Notes under the pieces: generated by a model | Seen by the model: only the letters and a program-made list of their open reading frames with translations | The model's database searches: none | Told to the model about the DNA's origin: nothing | Shown here: piece after piece, positions 1 through 13,100 of the stretch | Layout of the letters: every line of letters begins with the position of its first letter | Numbering within the stretch: position 1 is the stretch's first letter | Made by a program: the position numbers and the translations under genes | Assembly: GCA_034336665.1 (NCBI GenBank) | Contig: JAPFBE010000003.1 | Coordinates: 39,158,360-39,222,359 of the forward strand | Reading direction: 5' to 3' | Length of the DNA: 64,000 bases | DNA from: Luscinia megarhynchos | Taxonomy: Eukaryota > Chordata > Aves > Passeriformes > Turdidae

Positions 1-1125
1 TGCACCTGCATGTGCCCTGAACTGGGTGTGTTAGCACTTTCAGAATGTTGCTTGCTCTCTAGAAAAATATGTTCTTAAATCACTTGCATAGTACTATGGT
101 CTCTGTTGTGAGGGTACTTGTCCACGGGAGTGAAGGAAAGAATTGGAATACTCTGTTTTAGTGTTTTCTGAAGATTACTTGATTTAGTATTGTATCAAAT
201 GCTATGGTGTTGCTGTCAGCTGTTTTCATCTGTTGTGAACTATGGACTAAATAATGATTTTTACAAACATATTTTTCTTATAGAGATGTATTATGGGCTG
301 ACTTGATTTACAAGCAGGGATTTCAAAGTTCACATCTTGTACTTGGTCTTATCTCAATGATAATGAGCCTGCTCATGTGGCTTTGTGGAAAATGTTGACA
401 TCCGCTATGTGGGCACGGGCCCTTTATCTGACACAGTTAAAGTTCAGGCCTTCAAGCCTGTCTCTTGAGCTGAGGAAGCCCTGCAGGGCTCTGCTTGGAG
501 TGTTGCCAGGGGTAGAGGGCCTGCCAAGAGCCCCTGGAAGTGAATTCAGGGCTGCAAGCAGCTGTCTGCTCTTGCTGTCCTCAGCGGGACCCTGCTGTGC
601 TTCCAGGTCTTTCCAGGTTTACATTCAGGTTATGGGAATGCCTGCTAAAGTGGATCACTCAGCAGGGGCTTTATATTCAGTCCTCTCTAAGTGCCTTTTC
701 AGGACTTGACCTCCATCCCTGGCAAGGCATCTTGAGTCTGTTCTTCAGTCTTGACTTGCCTTCAAGGTAATGTCCCCAAGAGTAACAGGACTTGTCATCT
801 ATGGGTGGCTGGTTTACCACCACCTTGAATGATGTGTAGTCAGCAGCCATGGGATGCTTTGACTTGTCAGCCCTTTGGAGCTTCTCCTGAGAGTGTATGA
901 GCTTATCCACACCCTGAAAAACCAAAGGCTATCAAGGAAAGTTTTGCCTAATAACTATAAAAGGTCTCCCTTTAATAAACTGAAAATTTACTCACCCTGA
1001 CCGGTACTGTGTTTATATTTCAATATGTATTTAGAGTTTAACCTTTTTTGAATCTTCCATTGGTTTTAAAGGAGCATTACTTATTAGTTGCCATTAATCT
1101 GTATTTTGCTTTTTTCTCTCCACAG
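1..1125. other. 5' flank or first intron of SLC15A1, nothing recognised
   Basis: This stretch ends in a splice acceptor (pyrimidine tract then cacag at 1121-1125). It is therefore intron 1 of SLC15A1 at least at its right end. The first coding exon should end one base into a codon, just after or near an ATG. I could not single out an ATG followed by a convincing donor here, so that exon may lie to the left of the window. Short open frames around 377-925 have no recognisable protein similarity and look fortuitous. Confidence 0.5.
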
Positions 1126-1145
1126 GTGGAAAAACCGGCAAGTCG
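1126..1145 (+). CDS. SLC15A1: SLC15A1 coding exon 2 (20-nt micro-exon)
   Basis: The exon is flanked by cacag and gtaagt. In the frame fixed by the next exon it supplies the last two bases of a split codon, then G-K-T-G-K-S. This sits exactly where mammalian PEPT1 has its short M-G-M-S-K-S N-terminus. No ATG lies in the exon, so the start is in an earlier exon that donates one base. The assignment rests on splice sites, phase and position. Confidence 0.72.
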
Positions 1146-4100
1146 GTAAGTGTTGCTTTCCTTCATAAGAAGTTGCTCTACTGACTCTCTTTGGGTTACA
1201 TTGTTTGATAATGTTATCAGCCCCCAAAATAAAAATCACCCTATGAACATACAATAAATGTATAAAATAATGACTTATGGCCAACATGTGCAAAAGCAGC
1301 CTGGTAACTTATTATATTCTAGCTAAGCATTCATTTGCTCACCACCCTGATAAAATGTTTGAAGAGCCTTTGCTGACTGAGCAGATGTTGGTAGGGAAGA
1401 GATTGGTCCCTGGAGCCCATCCTTCTTGAGGCTGAGTTATCATCATCCACTGCTCTTGAATCTTTGAACTGTTAATGACATGTGCCTCATGCACATGTCA
1501 TTAACAACCCAAACTCTGCCTTTGAATTTCTTATCTTGCAAGGTTTTACTCCACAGACTTTCTCTCAGCTTAGTAGCTTCATCAGCAAAGTCGAAGCTGT
1601 GCAGCAGGGTGGTGACATCCCCAGGGCAGGGCAGTTTTACAGAGGGCATTATAAAACAAGACCTTCAGGTCACCTTTTTGGTGGTGGATTTGGTGCTTCC
1701 TGGCCAATGAGGGTTACAGCAGAAAAGGTTTTGGTAGATGTGTGTATGGGCACATGAATACTGTAACAGGACAGTACAGTGCAAAACAAGGACACGTAAT
1801 ATGTTAGCAAGGATTAATTGCATAGTCTCTTCTTGCTTGTAGCATCTTGTAAAAACAGAAGGCCTGCCACCTGGGAAAGACCCAGTAGCTTTCTCTTGCA
1901 TGCCCATGCCCATGCTGAACTGCAGCTGTGACATGCAGACCTCTCCATTTCGGGTGCAGCCACTAAAAACCCACCAGTGAATGCAGGACAGCTCCACCAG
2001 GCACATAAGTGCTAGTAGCTTGAAACAAAAATCTAGCCTTGTTGGACTGTGATCTCCCCAAACCAACATGTAACACCCTCCTAAAGAATAAGGTTGTGCC
2101 TAGGGTGATTCAAAACATTGGGGAGGTTTGTGAGAAGCCCAAGCGGTCAAAAGATTGTAGTGAGGTTTTGTTAAATTCTGGTGGAGATGAGTCCCACTAA
2201 TTCCTGGGCCAGGACTGCTCTGTCTTTATTTTCCTCTGTGGTTCAGGACAGACATGGGGAAGTCTTTGTTCTGCTTCAGGAGCAGACATTCTCTCCTCTC
2301 CATTGGGCCATTCCCAATTACAAGTCACACAGCCTGGGTTACTGTTTCTGTAACTAACTTAACACGTGCTGAACCAAAATTTCAGTGTGTGACTCTCCAT
2401 CCCATGGCCATTTGCATGGCTTAGGGGAATGCTGTGTGGACAGGGCATTCATCTGTGTGAACTCCAGCCCACCTACACCTGTGACCAAGCCAGGTGTAGT
2501 TGTCCAAACCTGCTGCCTTCAGCTGAAGGAAATGGGTGACTTCAAGTGAATTGTATCTAATTTTGGGATACATGTCAATAGTCTTCCTTTGGAGACAGCT
2601 CTTTTCTGACCATGGAAGAGGTGATAAATCAAGAACAACAAGTTGATATTTAGGACTCAGAATTTGTGTGCTCTAAAGCTGGAGGAGTCCCACCTGGCAC
2701 TTGCCTCAGCCGAGATTGGGTTCTTCCCGTGAAGCCCGCTTATCAAATCACGGATAGGATATGCAGTATCTACTTGGTTCTACAAACAACAAAGGTCAAC
2801 ACTGGCCAGGCTGCTCAGGCATCCTCACCACTGCCAACAATGCTCCTGCCACTCTCTTATTTTCATTTCTTTTGCAGAATTCCAAAAAAAAGCCTATTGT
2901 ACCACCCAAGTCTCCAAGTGTTCTGTTGTGTTGTTTGGCTCTCCAATTTACTTGTGTCAGGCATGATTTCCCTGTCTAAGGTTTTTTCCTTTTCATCTGC
3001 CAAATTTGCTGCTTCCTGTTTCACACAAAATAAAGATTAGTTTAATTCCTAAACCTTTGCAATCCAAGCAATGCCATTTTTTAAGTAAACTTGAGCATGG
3101 AGAACTGTTTTGCCCCTGAAGTGTTCTGAAACACCTCTAAAATCCAATTCTTTGCTGCTCACAGGATTAAACCCATAAAAAAGATAAAAAGGCAGGATTA
3201 TGTTTAAATTGCATCCTCATTAATTTTAATATATATTATATCATATATTCATCAAGTCCACTAAGACAAGTAGGTGATCAGAAATTAACCTTTCAGTTCT
3301 AGTGACCATATCAGATTTGTACCTATTGTATACTTTTTAACAATTGTCTCAATGGCAAGAACTGCATGACAATGACCATGGACATGCCTGTGGCAGCAGG
3401 TGAATGCTCAGTGAATCTGGCAGCCAAAGCCATGCCAATTTAGGTTAGGAATAAACTCCATTCTATCATCAGGTCTGAAGAAATGAAGGAGTCTTTGTCA
3501 AGAGAGTATTTTTAAGTATAAGGAGTTTTCCTGAGAGATTTGTTTGAATGAAAAGTTTGTTTTAATTATAGGTGCTTATATAGCACCTAAAATAGCCCAA
3601 GCTTCTAACTGGTGTACTGCAGGGGTTGAGTGTTGAGCATTTTTGGTTGGCTTTGGGTTTTGATTTTTTGTTTTTCCAAAAACGTTGGCTTTTTGCATAT
3701 ATTTACATACCAATCAAGATTGCTGTAAGGGTTACATGCTGGAGTCCTGAAATGTGCATAGTGCAACACTCGAAGGTCACTTCTAGCACTGCTAAAGGTC
3801 TCTTGCAAAGGGCTGATGAGAAGTGTGCAGACCTCTGGGGACCAAGAGAGAAAAGTGAGAACTGTCTCTTGGCTCAGGTAAATTGCTGTCATCCCACAGA
3901 AGCCTGGGCAGCTGCCAGACTCCGAGTACCTACCCACTCCCACTTAGTCCATGCTGAGCTTGCTTAAGCTGTGGGTTGCAGTGAAGAGTGTCAGTCTGGG
4001 TTGCACAGCTCTAATCTCATATTGTCTCTTGCCTTCAGGTGCTCTGCTTTGGCTTCCCCTTGAGCATTTTCTTCATTGTCATCAATGAGTTCTGTGAGCG

Positions 4101-7100
4101 ATTCTCCTACTATGGCATGAAAGGTATGTCCCTTGTCTCCCTGTGCTGAGGACTACCTGGGCCTTACTTGGGTTTGTAACCTATTGTTTTATTGTTCTTC
4201 CTACAGCTGTGCTCACTTTGTATTTCACACGTTTCCTACACTGGGAAGACAACTTTGCCACTGCCATCTACCACACATTTGTTGCTCTGTGTTACTTGAC
4301 GCCGATCCTTGGAGCAATCATTGCGGACTCTTGGCTGGGAAAGTTTAAGTGAGTGCCTCCTCAGAAAGCAACCAAAGACTCTGAAAGCTCACCTGAAATC
4401 AGTGTTACTTAAACCATCACCTAAAACTGCAGCTGTGAGCAATAGCTTCAGAGCTGGTGTTGACTACTCCAGGATAGTTAGTTTTATTTCACCAAAACTT
4501 GAGGTTTTCATTGTTTCAGCTCAGACTTGAAACTGCACCATGAATTAACAAATGTTCCAGTTCTACTAGTTGGTTAAGGGTGGTAACGTGCTTTCCCGAA
4601 CATGCTGCATATTTTTCCTCTCACCTGGACAAAATGTAAGGAAAAATAAGGAGAGTATTCACCAAGCTGTGAAAATTAGGTACTGAGGATTATAATTGCA
4701 TAGGACAGCCTCTTTATCTATTGCAAGTGGCCACTGAAATAGTGAATTACTGTGTTTTATCTGGTGTTACCCAGGCCTTAGAATAAGTTTTAAAATACTG
4801 TATGATTTCAAAATTGACAGATCAGTGAGGGTCTTACTTAGCAGCAATTCTTTCTCTAAATGATGCCTTCTGTGTCTTTAGCTGCATGCTTGTTGGTCAG
4901 GATAGTACCACTGAAGTGCTTTGAAATGTAGCAGATTATTTTCAACAGCTCCCTCTTCTTTCCTGATGTTTTGATTCTGAAAGTGTTTACTTTGCCTGAA
5001 AAAAGACACAGTAAAGATTTTATGGAGGGTTATGAGCCATGAACGTGAGCGGGCTTGCCAAAGGTCTCCTCAGAGATTAGTGATGTGCAGTGCAGTCAGC
5101 TGTGCTGTCTTCTTCTGCTGTCGGGACAGCCCCTGTGTGCTCTGTGCAGCTGCTCTGAGCAGTGCAAACTCACTGCAAACAGCTGGATGTCTTACAGATT
5201 GCAGCCTAAATATATTGTGAACTTGCTTGTCTAGATGCTGTGGTTCATTTTTAAAGTTTATTTTGGCTTTTACTTGTTTAATCAAGGTGAAACTTTGCAG
5301 ACCTTGCATGTCTTCTCCTTTGGCTCTTGGATATGCCAGTCCTACAAGTGAAAGGCCCAGACCTTTAACAGGAGGTTGTTAGGGTGGCTTAAACAAGAGG
5401 AAAATATGCTTTAGGATACACCATAAGTCTGTAACACCCTAAAATGAAGCAAGGTGTCATGAGGAAGGCTTAAACAGGAATTTTAAAAAATCTATGATGG
5501 CAAGAGGAAGAGGAGGTTACCAAAGCACTGTTAAGCACTCTTAAAGGAGAGACTCCAATCTTCCACAGTCCATGTACTTTATGTGATGTCTGTCAAGGAA
5601 CACGCATATTGTTGGATGTGAATTTCTTGGGGAAAATAGCACAAAAATCACAGTTATTTTTAAATTGTGTGCCATCAATGCAGTGCCAATTATATAAATC
5701 TTTGCAATGGGTTTATAAGCCTCATAAATAAAACCCAGAAGTTTCTCTCCTGATCAGCTCAGTTTCAATTTCAATTGGAAACTTTTTCCCAGGTAGTTAA
5801 GTAATTAAAGTAACTCTATGGAAGCTCTATTTAAAAAAAAAAACAAAAACAAAAAACCCAAACATTCAATTATATCCATTAAATACCATTTAAACAGCAG
5901 ATGCCTCGTTGCCCCACTTTATAGACTTTTCCCCTCTGCTACAGGTAACAGCAATTTAAAGTCAGAGAAACCTTGTTTTAAAGTGAGGGGAACTTGATCA
6001 ATGTCCCTCTTGTGTCAGGCTGCTGCTCCAAGCTTGCTGTGAGGATCTCTTGCCTATGTCAAATAATTGGATTGTTCTAGGTCTTTGAGCATTGTCCTTT
6101 GTTCTCCTGCCTTGCACTGGGTTTGGGACAACTCCTGAAAGATGGGTTTTTAAATAATTTCACATCATGGCATTGTTTTTCTCCTGCTTTTCCTCCAAAC
6201 TGGAGACCTGTGTCTGTGCCTTCGAATGGAGGCCCACCCAAGGACACAAGTGAACATGGGTTAAACTACAGCCTCATCCTTAAGGCCCAACAAAGTTGAA
6301 ATAGAACATGATTTTACTTACAGTAAAGAGGACTGGACCCTACAGCCAGGGTGGGAGGGCAGGTGATTATTCATTCCTATCATCCTAGGCGCCTCCTGGC
6401 AGAAGATATCAGGATGAAAGTCTGCAGCCTGCACTATTCAGTGCTGCTCCCACACAGATCTGAGTGTAAAAATGTTGGTACACTTACAGCCAAGAGAGTG
6501 GGGGGTATAGAGTTGTTGTTCACAGTGGTATTTCAGGGGAATTTCCATGTTTGAAGCAGATTTTTGGTTTTTCTTTTTTCTTTACTCCCACAGCTGAAAT
6601 ATAAATTAACATAGTGAATGTTTAATGATACTTTAATCAGTGTAAATTGCAGATTTTAGTTTTGCAGCATAGTCCATTTGATCTTCAGCATATAAAAAAT
6701 ATGAAAATGGCATTCTTGAGTTGGTCATTAAAAAGGCAACCACTGAAGATATTTAAATATTTCCTGTGACCTGGTGATACCTATAGAATCCGGTTTTTAT
6801 CTTGCCTTGCTTAATTAATTAAAGGTTACCTAGAATAATAATAATAATAAAAATAATATAAATACTCTGGCAGTGGAGTGGAGAAGTTCAGTCCATAACT
6901 TACTGTATCTGTTAGTTGTTTTCATTACCAGGAATCTTTAAAGTAAGCAAAAGTCTGCATTAGCTGTGTAGTTATCTGTGTGCAATTGTGGTCACATATC
7001 TAAGAAAATGTATCTCCTCTCTTGACAACAGGACCATTCTCTACCTGTCCATTGTCTATGCTATTGGGCAGGCAGTGCTGTCTGTGGGCTCCATAAGTGA

Positions 7101-10100
7101 ACTGACGGGTGGCTCTGCCAGTAATCTAGCACCAAACATGTGAGTAGCCTCATACATGTTTGTTTTGTTCCCCAGGCTGGTGAAGCATGGGACAACTTAA
7201 ATTTATGTTACTTGAATTTTAAATGTCTTTCAACCAGCCTATTATGTATGCTGTTTGAAATAACACAAAATGATTTTTTGTTTTTCTTTTCTCCTTTGTT
7301 CCAGTGCTCTGTCAATGATTGGCTTGATCCTTATTGCCCTTGGTACTGGTGGGATCAAACCTTGTGTGTCAGCATTTGGTGGAGATCAGTTTGAAGAAGA
7401 TCAGGTGAAAATGTCTTTCAGATTTTCTGTTATACAGATATTCTAACTAATGTTTGACTATTATAGTACTCTAATAATATATATGTTTAGACAGGTGCAT
7501 CACTACAGGGTTTTCATGAGGAGCTGAAGATGGAGCTAGTTAGTTATTTGTCTTGAACTTTGAAATCAGAGGTGCTGATTTTTTGATCTAGGCTCATCAA
7601 TGTGGTTGTGGCTAAGCCTTTCTAAACATCTTTCTGTTTTTACTGTAGGAAAGGCAAAGAGGCACCTTCTTCTCTCTCTTTTATTTGTCCATTAATGCTG
7701 GAAGTCTCTTATCTACTCTAATCACTCCAACTCTCAGAGGTAAGATCACATGTTTGACAATTGTTAAACACCAGAAAAGGAATGTTGGATTTAAGTCCCG
7801 TATAGGTTTAAATTAAAGTTCTCTTCTCTGACATACTGGAGTTATCCAGCAAATAGTGTTCAGTGTGTCATCCAGCTTCTCAGAGATGAGGTACTGTCAA
7901 AAACAAGCCAGTTGAAAACCTTAATTGCCTTTAGGATCAGAAGTACTAGATCTGAAAAGACATGCTGGAGCTAACAGCTTGTATGCATAATGCACATTTT
8001 AATTCCACAAAGGTACAAAAGTGTCACTTCCTCCAATACCTTTATCACACTAGAAAGAGTTGTATTGTTTCCTGAGAAAGGAAGGGGAGAGAGCCTTCTC
8101 CTCTGGAAATGTGCCAATGCTAAGTACAGAAGCATCTATGGATGTAGAAATATATTTATCAGTGTGAGAAGGTAAGAATTTTTCATATTGTTAAGTAAGA
8201 GAGTTATGTTCTCTTTTGCTTGTAAAGAATAGCATGGTCCTAAACAAAACCCAGCAATTTGCTAACTGATATGCATATGGACGTGGCAAGCTTGCACAGA
8301 TGGTGCTGTATGGATGCACTTGCCAGCACTTTCAGAAAGCTGCTTTTCTCAAAAGCAAGGAAATTCTGGAATAACCCAAAAGCACTGAACTTCTAGCCTT
8401 TGGATTTCTTGACTGAAAAAGAGACTGTAGAAGAATTTTAGATATTTGCTTAATGCAAATTCTATCCTTTCCCAAAAAAGGAAGTAGAGATGCATAAGGC
8501 ACAGGATGTAGTTTAGTTCCTTGTTGATACAAGGTGGAAAACACCTTGGGGAAAAAGTGACAGATTGAGCTGAGGGAAGTGATAAACTGTTATGTCCTGT
8601 GAAAGTTTAACCAGAAGACTAATACAATTAAATCAAAGCATTAATTATCTGCAAGTTAAAATTTTTTTCCCAACCATATTCTCTAATTCTCCTCTTAGAA
8701 GAAGCACAGTGAAGAATGTGATAATTTTGTTTAGTCTTCTGTTTTATACTGCCAGTAGCTATGCTTGTACTCAGAGCATCCCTTTAGGATGTGTGATTGA
8801 AGTGGATAGAATCAAATCTATGACTAATGCCAAGGAGGGGAGGGGGCTGGTGATTGGGATTTTTTTTTTCAACAAACTACACTTACATTACTAGCATCTT
8901 CGTTTATGAACTTAGCCCAAAACTTTTGTAATTTAGCCCCTTTGTCACTAAGGACATGCTTTTGACCCTTCTAGTGTAATTCTTCATGTCTCAGTAAAAA
9001 ACTATATGTAAATTTCCTGTGAGGAGATCCTGAGAGGCATTAGACTGTTTGGCCTGGAGAAGAGAAGGCAAAAGGGCATGTTATCAAAGTAAAAAAAATA
9101 CCTGATGGGAAAGAATGAAGAGGATGGAGCCAGGCTTTCCTCAGTGGTACCCAGTGTCAGGTCAAGGGACAATGGGCACAAACTGAAACACAGGAGGTTC
9201 CCTCTGAACATCAGGAAACACTTTTTCACTCTGAGGGTGATCAAGAATTGGCACAAGCTGCCCAGAGAGGTTGTGGAGTGCAGTCTCCATCCATGGAGAC
9301 GCTCAAAAGCCATCTGGACATAGTCCTAGACAACTGCTTCCAGGTAGCCCTTAGCTGAGCAGGGCACTTGACCTGGATGATGCCCAGAGGTCTCTTCCAA
9401 CCTCAACTGTTCTGTGATACACAATTCCCCTTTCCAATAATGAAAGGTAAATTAGATACTGATCCTCCACTCTGAGGAAGTTAGCAGACAGGTTTGTTGT
9501 CCTCCCATGAGTTAACAATGAATGCAAAGAACAGAAACCATAAGGAAAACATCAGCAGTGTTGACTGGGACTTTTATTTGATGTTACTTTCTACTTCAGC
9601 TACAGAATGTGGCATCCATACCAAACAGGAATGTTACCCACTTGCTTTTGGAGTTCCTGCTATCCTCATGGCTGTTGCCTTGGGTAGGTGAAACTCTTGC
9701 CATCCTCTTGCCTCAGTAATTAGATAATAGCAATCTCAGAATAATGAACATGTGATAGAAATCTCCAGATATTGACCTCTAATACCTGATCATTTCTGCA
9801 ATTTTTGACTTAAATTTTTTTCTTGGATTGGGAGATGAATGGGACTAATCTGAAGCACTCGCTTTTACAGAAGGGACTGATTTACCAGTAGAGTCACATG
9901 GGTGTGGGGTGAGGCATGAATATGTCTTTGAATTCTGTGCATTATGTAAATTACTGCCTATGTTTCTTGGATTGCTGGTGTGTACAAACACATCTTTTGA
10001 AAGTAGGGTGGGAACTTTCAGAAGATGTTTGTTTTGGACATTATCTCTAATCCTGGATGGTAAACTGTATGAGATAATTGTCCCTGCACTGGAGAAACCC

Positions 10101-13100
10101 CTTACTTGAAGTCAGTGCTTCTCAAACATCTGCATTTTTACCAGCTGTGCCTTACTGTTGACCAAGAAACTGGGGGTGCCATTATGTACTGCAGTGTCCC
10201 TCACGGTCCTTGTCCTTTGAGCCCACCCAGCTACCAGTGGCCTCCCCTTGCCCATCAGCCAAGCCCAGATTGGAGGGTGGCTGTGGGGGTTTGCCTGGCA
10301 CTGCCCCTACAGCAAGGCCAGAGCTAAGGTCCTACATGGCCCTTGTTTTGACCGTCCCTCAATCGAGCTAACCTCCCATTGAGCACTGAATGTAAGAGTT
10401 TTCATATTTAATTTTTTGTCTTGAATAGAAGCAATCTGCTGATATGAATTTCATTGGTCTTACTGTATGATAGCATGTGAATAGGCAATTGCATTGCTTC
10501 TTAGGAGGCTTATTCCCACCCTGATTAACTCCTTGACTTACAGTTTCCATACCAAATTATTTTCCATTATTGTAATTTAATCCTGAGTTGATTTTTGTTT
10601 CTGTTTACATATTGTAGTTGTGTTCATAATTGGAAGCAAAATGTACAAGAAAATTAAACCACAAGGAAATATAATGCTTGAAGTTTCCAAGTGTGTTGGA
10701 GTAAGTACTGCTTGCATTCCCCAAACCCCGGCAGCAATTCTTAAAGCTGTTTTGTAAATCAGAAATCTGTCTTAATATGAGGAAAATTTCTGAAGCTTTT
10801 TAATTTATTACAGAAGGCTTCTTACTGACACCTCCAGATTTAGATTGCCTTTTTATGCATATCTTGATTTATATGTGGATTTATACACCTAGCTAATGAA
10901 ATAAAGCATCAGTGTTATATAAAAGCTTATCCCAACTTTCGGGAATTATTTTTTCTGCATTTGTGTACCTTTATGCAGAAAGAGACAAACATGCCTTGAG
11001 CTGAGTCAAGAGCAGAGTTACTAGTACATCTTATCAGCAAAAACTTATTACTTATTAAAAGAATATTATTTACAATGCAGAGGTTTATTGATCCCACTAT
11101 GTTAAGGAAGTTCAGGAGGGTTGCACATCAGTATGATCCTGCAAGGAAATGAGTGGAATCTACATTAATAGCACAGCATGTCCCAACTTTGCATTGCCTC
11201 AACTTTAAGATCACGTTTATTCATGTATGAGTTTCTTCATTCTCCATTGTTATGAGAGTAGTTTGGTTGGCTTTTTTTGCTACATTTGGGGAAAAAAAAA
11301 AGGCACTCCAAGGGAAAAACAGGTTCAAATCTAAAGATATAAAATAAATTTGTTATCAACAGAGTCAGAAGAGGACAAGAAGAAGCAAAAATAAGCTTTT
11401 AAAATACCTTTTCCAGCCTCTCCCTCCTTCTCAGTAGCAGCGCAGGAAGACAGGGCGTGGGGATCTTGGTCAGTTCATCATTTGAGATCTTCTTTAATTC
11501 ACTCAGAGAGGAGTCTTTTTTCTGCTATGCCCTGGGACCCTCCCCACGGGCAAACAGTTGTTTCAAAATTGTTGTGGCATGGGTCACTCATAGATGGGGT
11601 GCAGCCTTTTAAGGATAGGCCGATCTAGTTTGGAAGAAAGAGCTCTCTCCTATCTCTGGGAGCAGGGGCCCTCGCTCTCTTTTCAGATCTCCAACCAGAC
11701 CACAGCTTTTTCTAACATTCACCTGCTCCAGCAGAAGCACTTTCCCCATGGGCTGTGAGTGGATCTCTGCATCTTGTGGACTTCATGCATTACAAGGGGA
11801 CAGTTTGTTTTACCATAGTCCTCACCATGGCATGCAAAGAAATATCGGCTCTGATGCTTGAAGCACTTTCTTCACCTCTTTCTTTTCCACTGACCTTGGT
11901 GTCACCATGTTTTTTAACTTATGTCCTCACTTCCTTCTCTTCTTTGACTAGAAGGAAAACTGTTGCTTGTAGATACCTTGTCAACAAGTTCAAGTCATTC
12001 AAAAATTGTTGTAGGAACCCACAGCACAGAGAATTTGATCTTGTCGAGGTTCTAATCGCTTGTCATGCTTCTGCTGTTGGCTGGGCTGTCCGCTGTGCTC
12101 CTGCTGGCAGCCACCACGGTGCTGGTGCTGTTTAATGTCTCTTTCCACGTGGAGTGCCTGGAGGAGAAGCTACTGTCACTGTCTCTGCCCTTGTGCCCTC
12201 AGTGGGGTTAGTTGGGGGTGGTTAGGCAGGGGCCATGCCGAGCCTGTGTACCGCTGCAGGCAGCGCCGACGCGGCACTTCCCCACCTCTGGGCAAAAAAC
12301 TGTGCCTGCACTCTTTCGGTTTTCTTCTTAAATATGTCATCACAGAGGAGTTACCAGCCTCTCAGATTAGGCCAGCAGCGTGTCCATCTTCAGAGCCATC
12401 AGAGATTGGCTCTGTCAGACATGCTGGAAGCTGTGGCACTCCCCCACTACCAAAAATCAGGCCGTGCCAAATCAACACATCTCTACAGATCTGCCAGCTT
12501 TATACAACCCAGCCTATTGCCTATCTTGTAAGCACTATCAAAACCAAATCTCTGCAGGTGACTTTAGTCATTGCTTAGAGTGCTGCTCCTAAGACCCAGC
12601 TTAGCCATGCATATTATTCCATGCAGAAAATCTTAGAAGTTCTTTGGGATTGTATTTGTGTATATTCAATGTCAAGATGTGAGCCATATCTACGAGATGG
12701 AGCTTCTTTCTCATAGTAAAATGTACTCCTACAGCTCTGAAAACCTGTGCATATGACATTACTTATTGTACATAGTCAATCTGAAGAAAGCAGATCTTCC
12801 AGCTCCTAACAGCAACCCATTTTGAGAGAGCCTGCTCTGAGCTGTTTGGTCCACCTAACACCAAGTGCATGCTCTGCTGGATATGCAGTGTGAGGCCTTA
12901 AAAAAAAACATTCCCCTAGATGATTGGAGTTGTTAATAGAAGTCAAGTTATCTTTAGTCACCTCTAAACACAAGCAGCCAGGAGTATCATCTCTAATTAT
13001 GAAACAGTTTATAGTTTTAAATATTTGTAGTGCCATTAAACATAATTCTTTCTCTCCTCAGTTTGCCATCAAAAACAGGTTTTGGCACCGGAGCAAGGAG

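Noticed and set aside
1126..1145. GKTGKS read as a nucleotide-binding P-loop
   Set aside because: The motif is only a chance resemblance in the short PEPT1 N-terminus; the rest of the protein is a membrane transporter.
1470..1506. MicroRNA precursor
   Set aside because: The stem is only 16 bp and does not extend with imperfect pairing on either side, too short for Drosha/Dicer processing.
12060..12578. 172-codon plus-strand frame in the SLC15A1 intron
   Set aside because: It lies within the LTR-like repeat and its codons do not resemble any retroviral or host protein I know.
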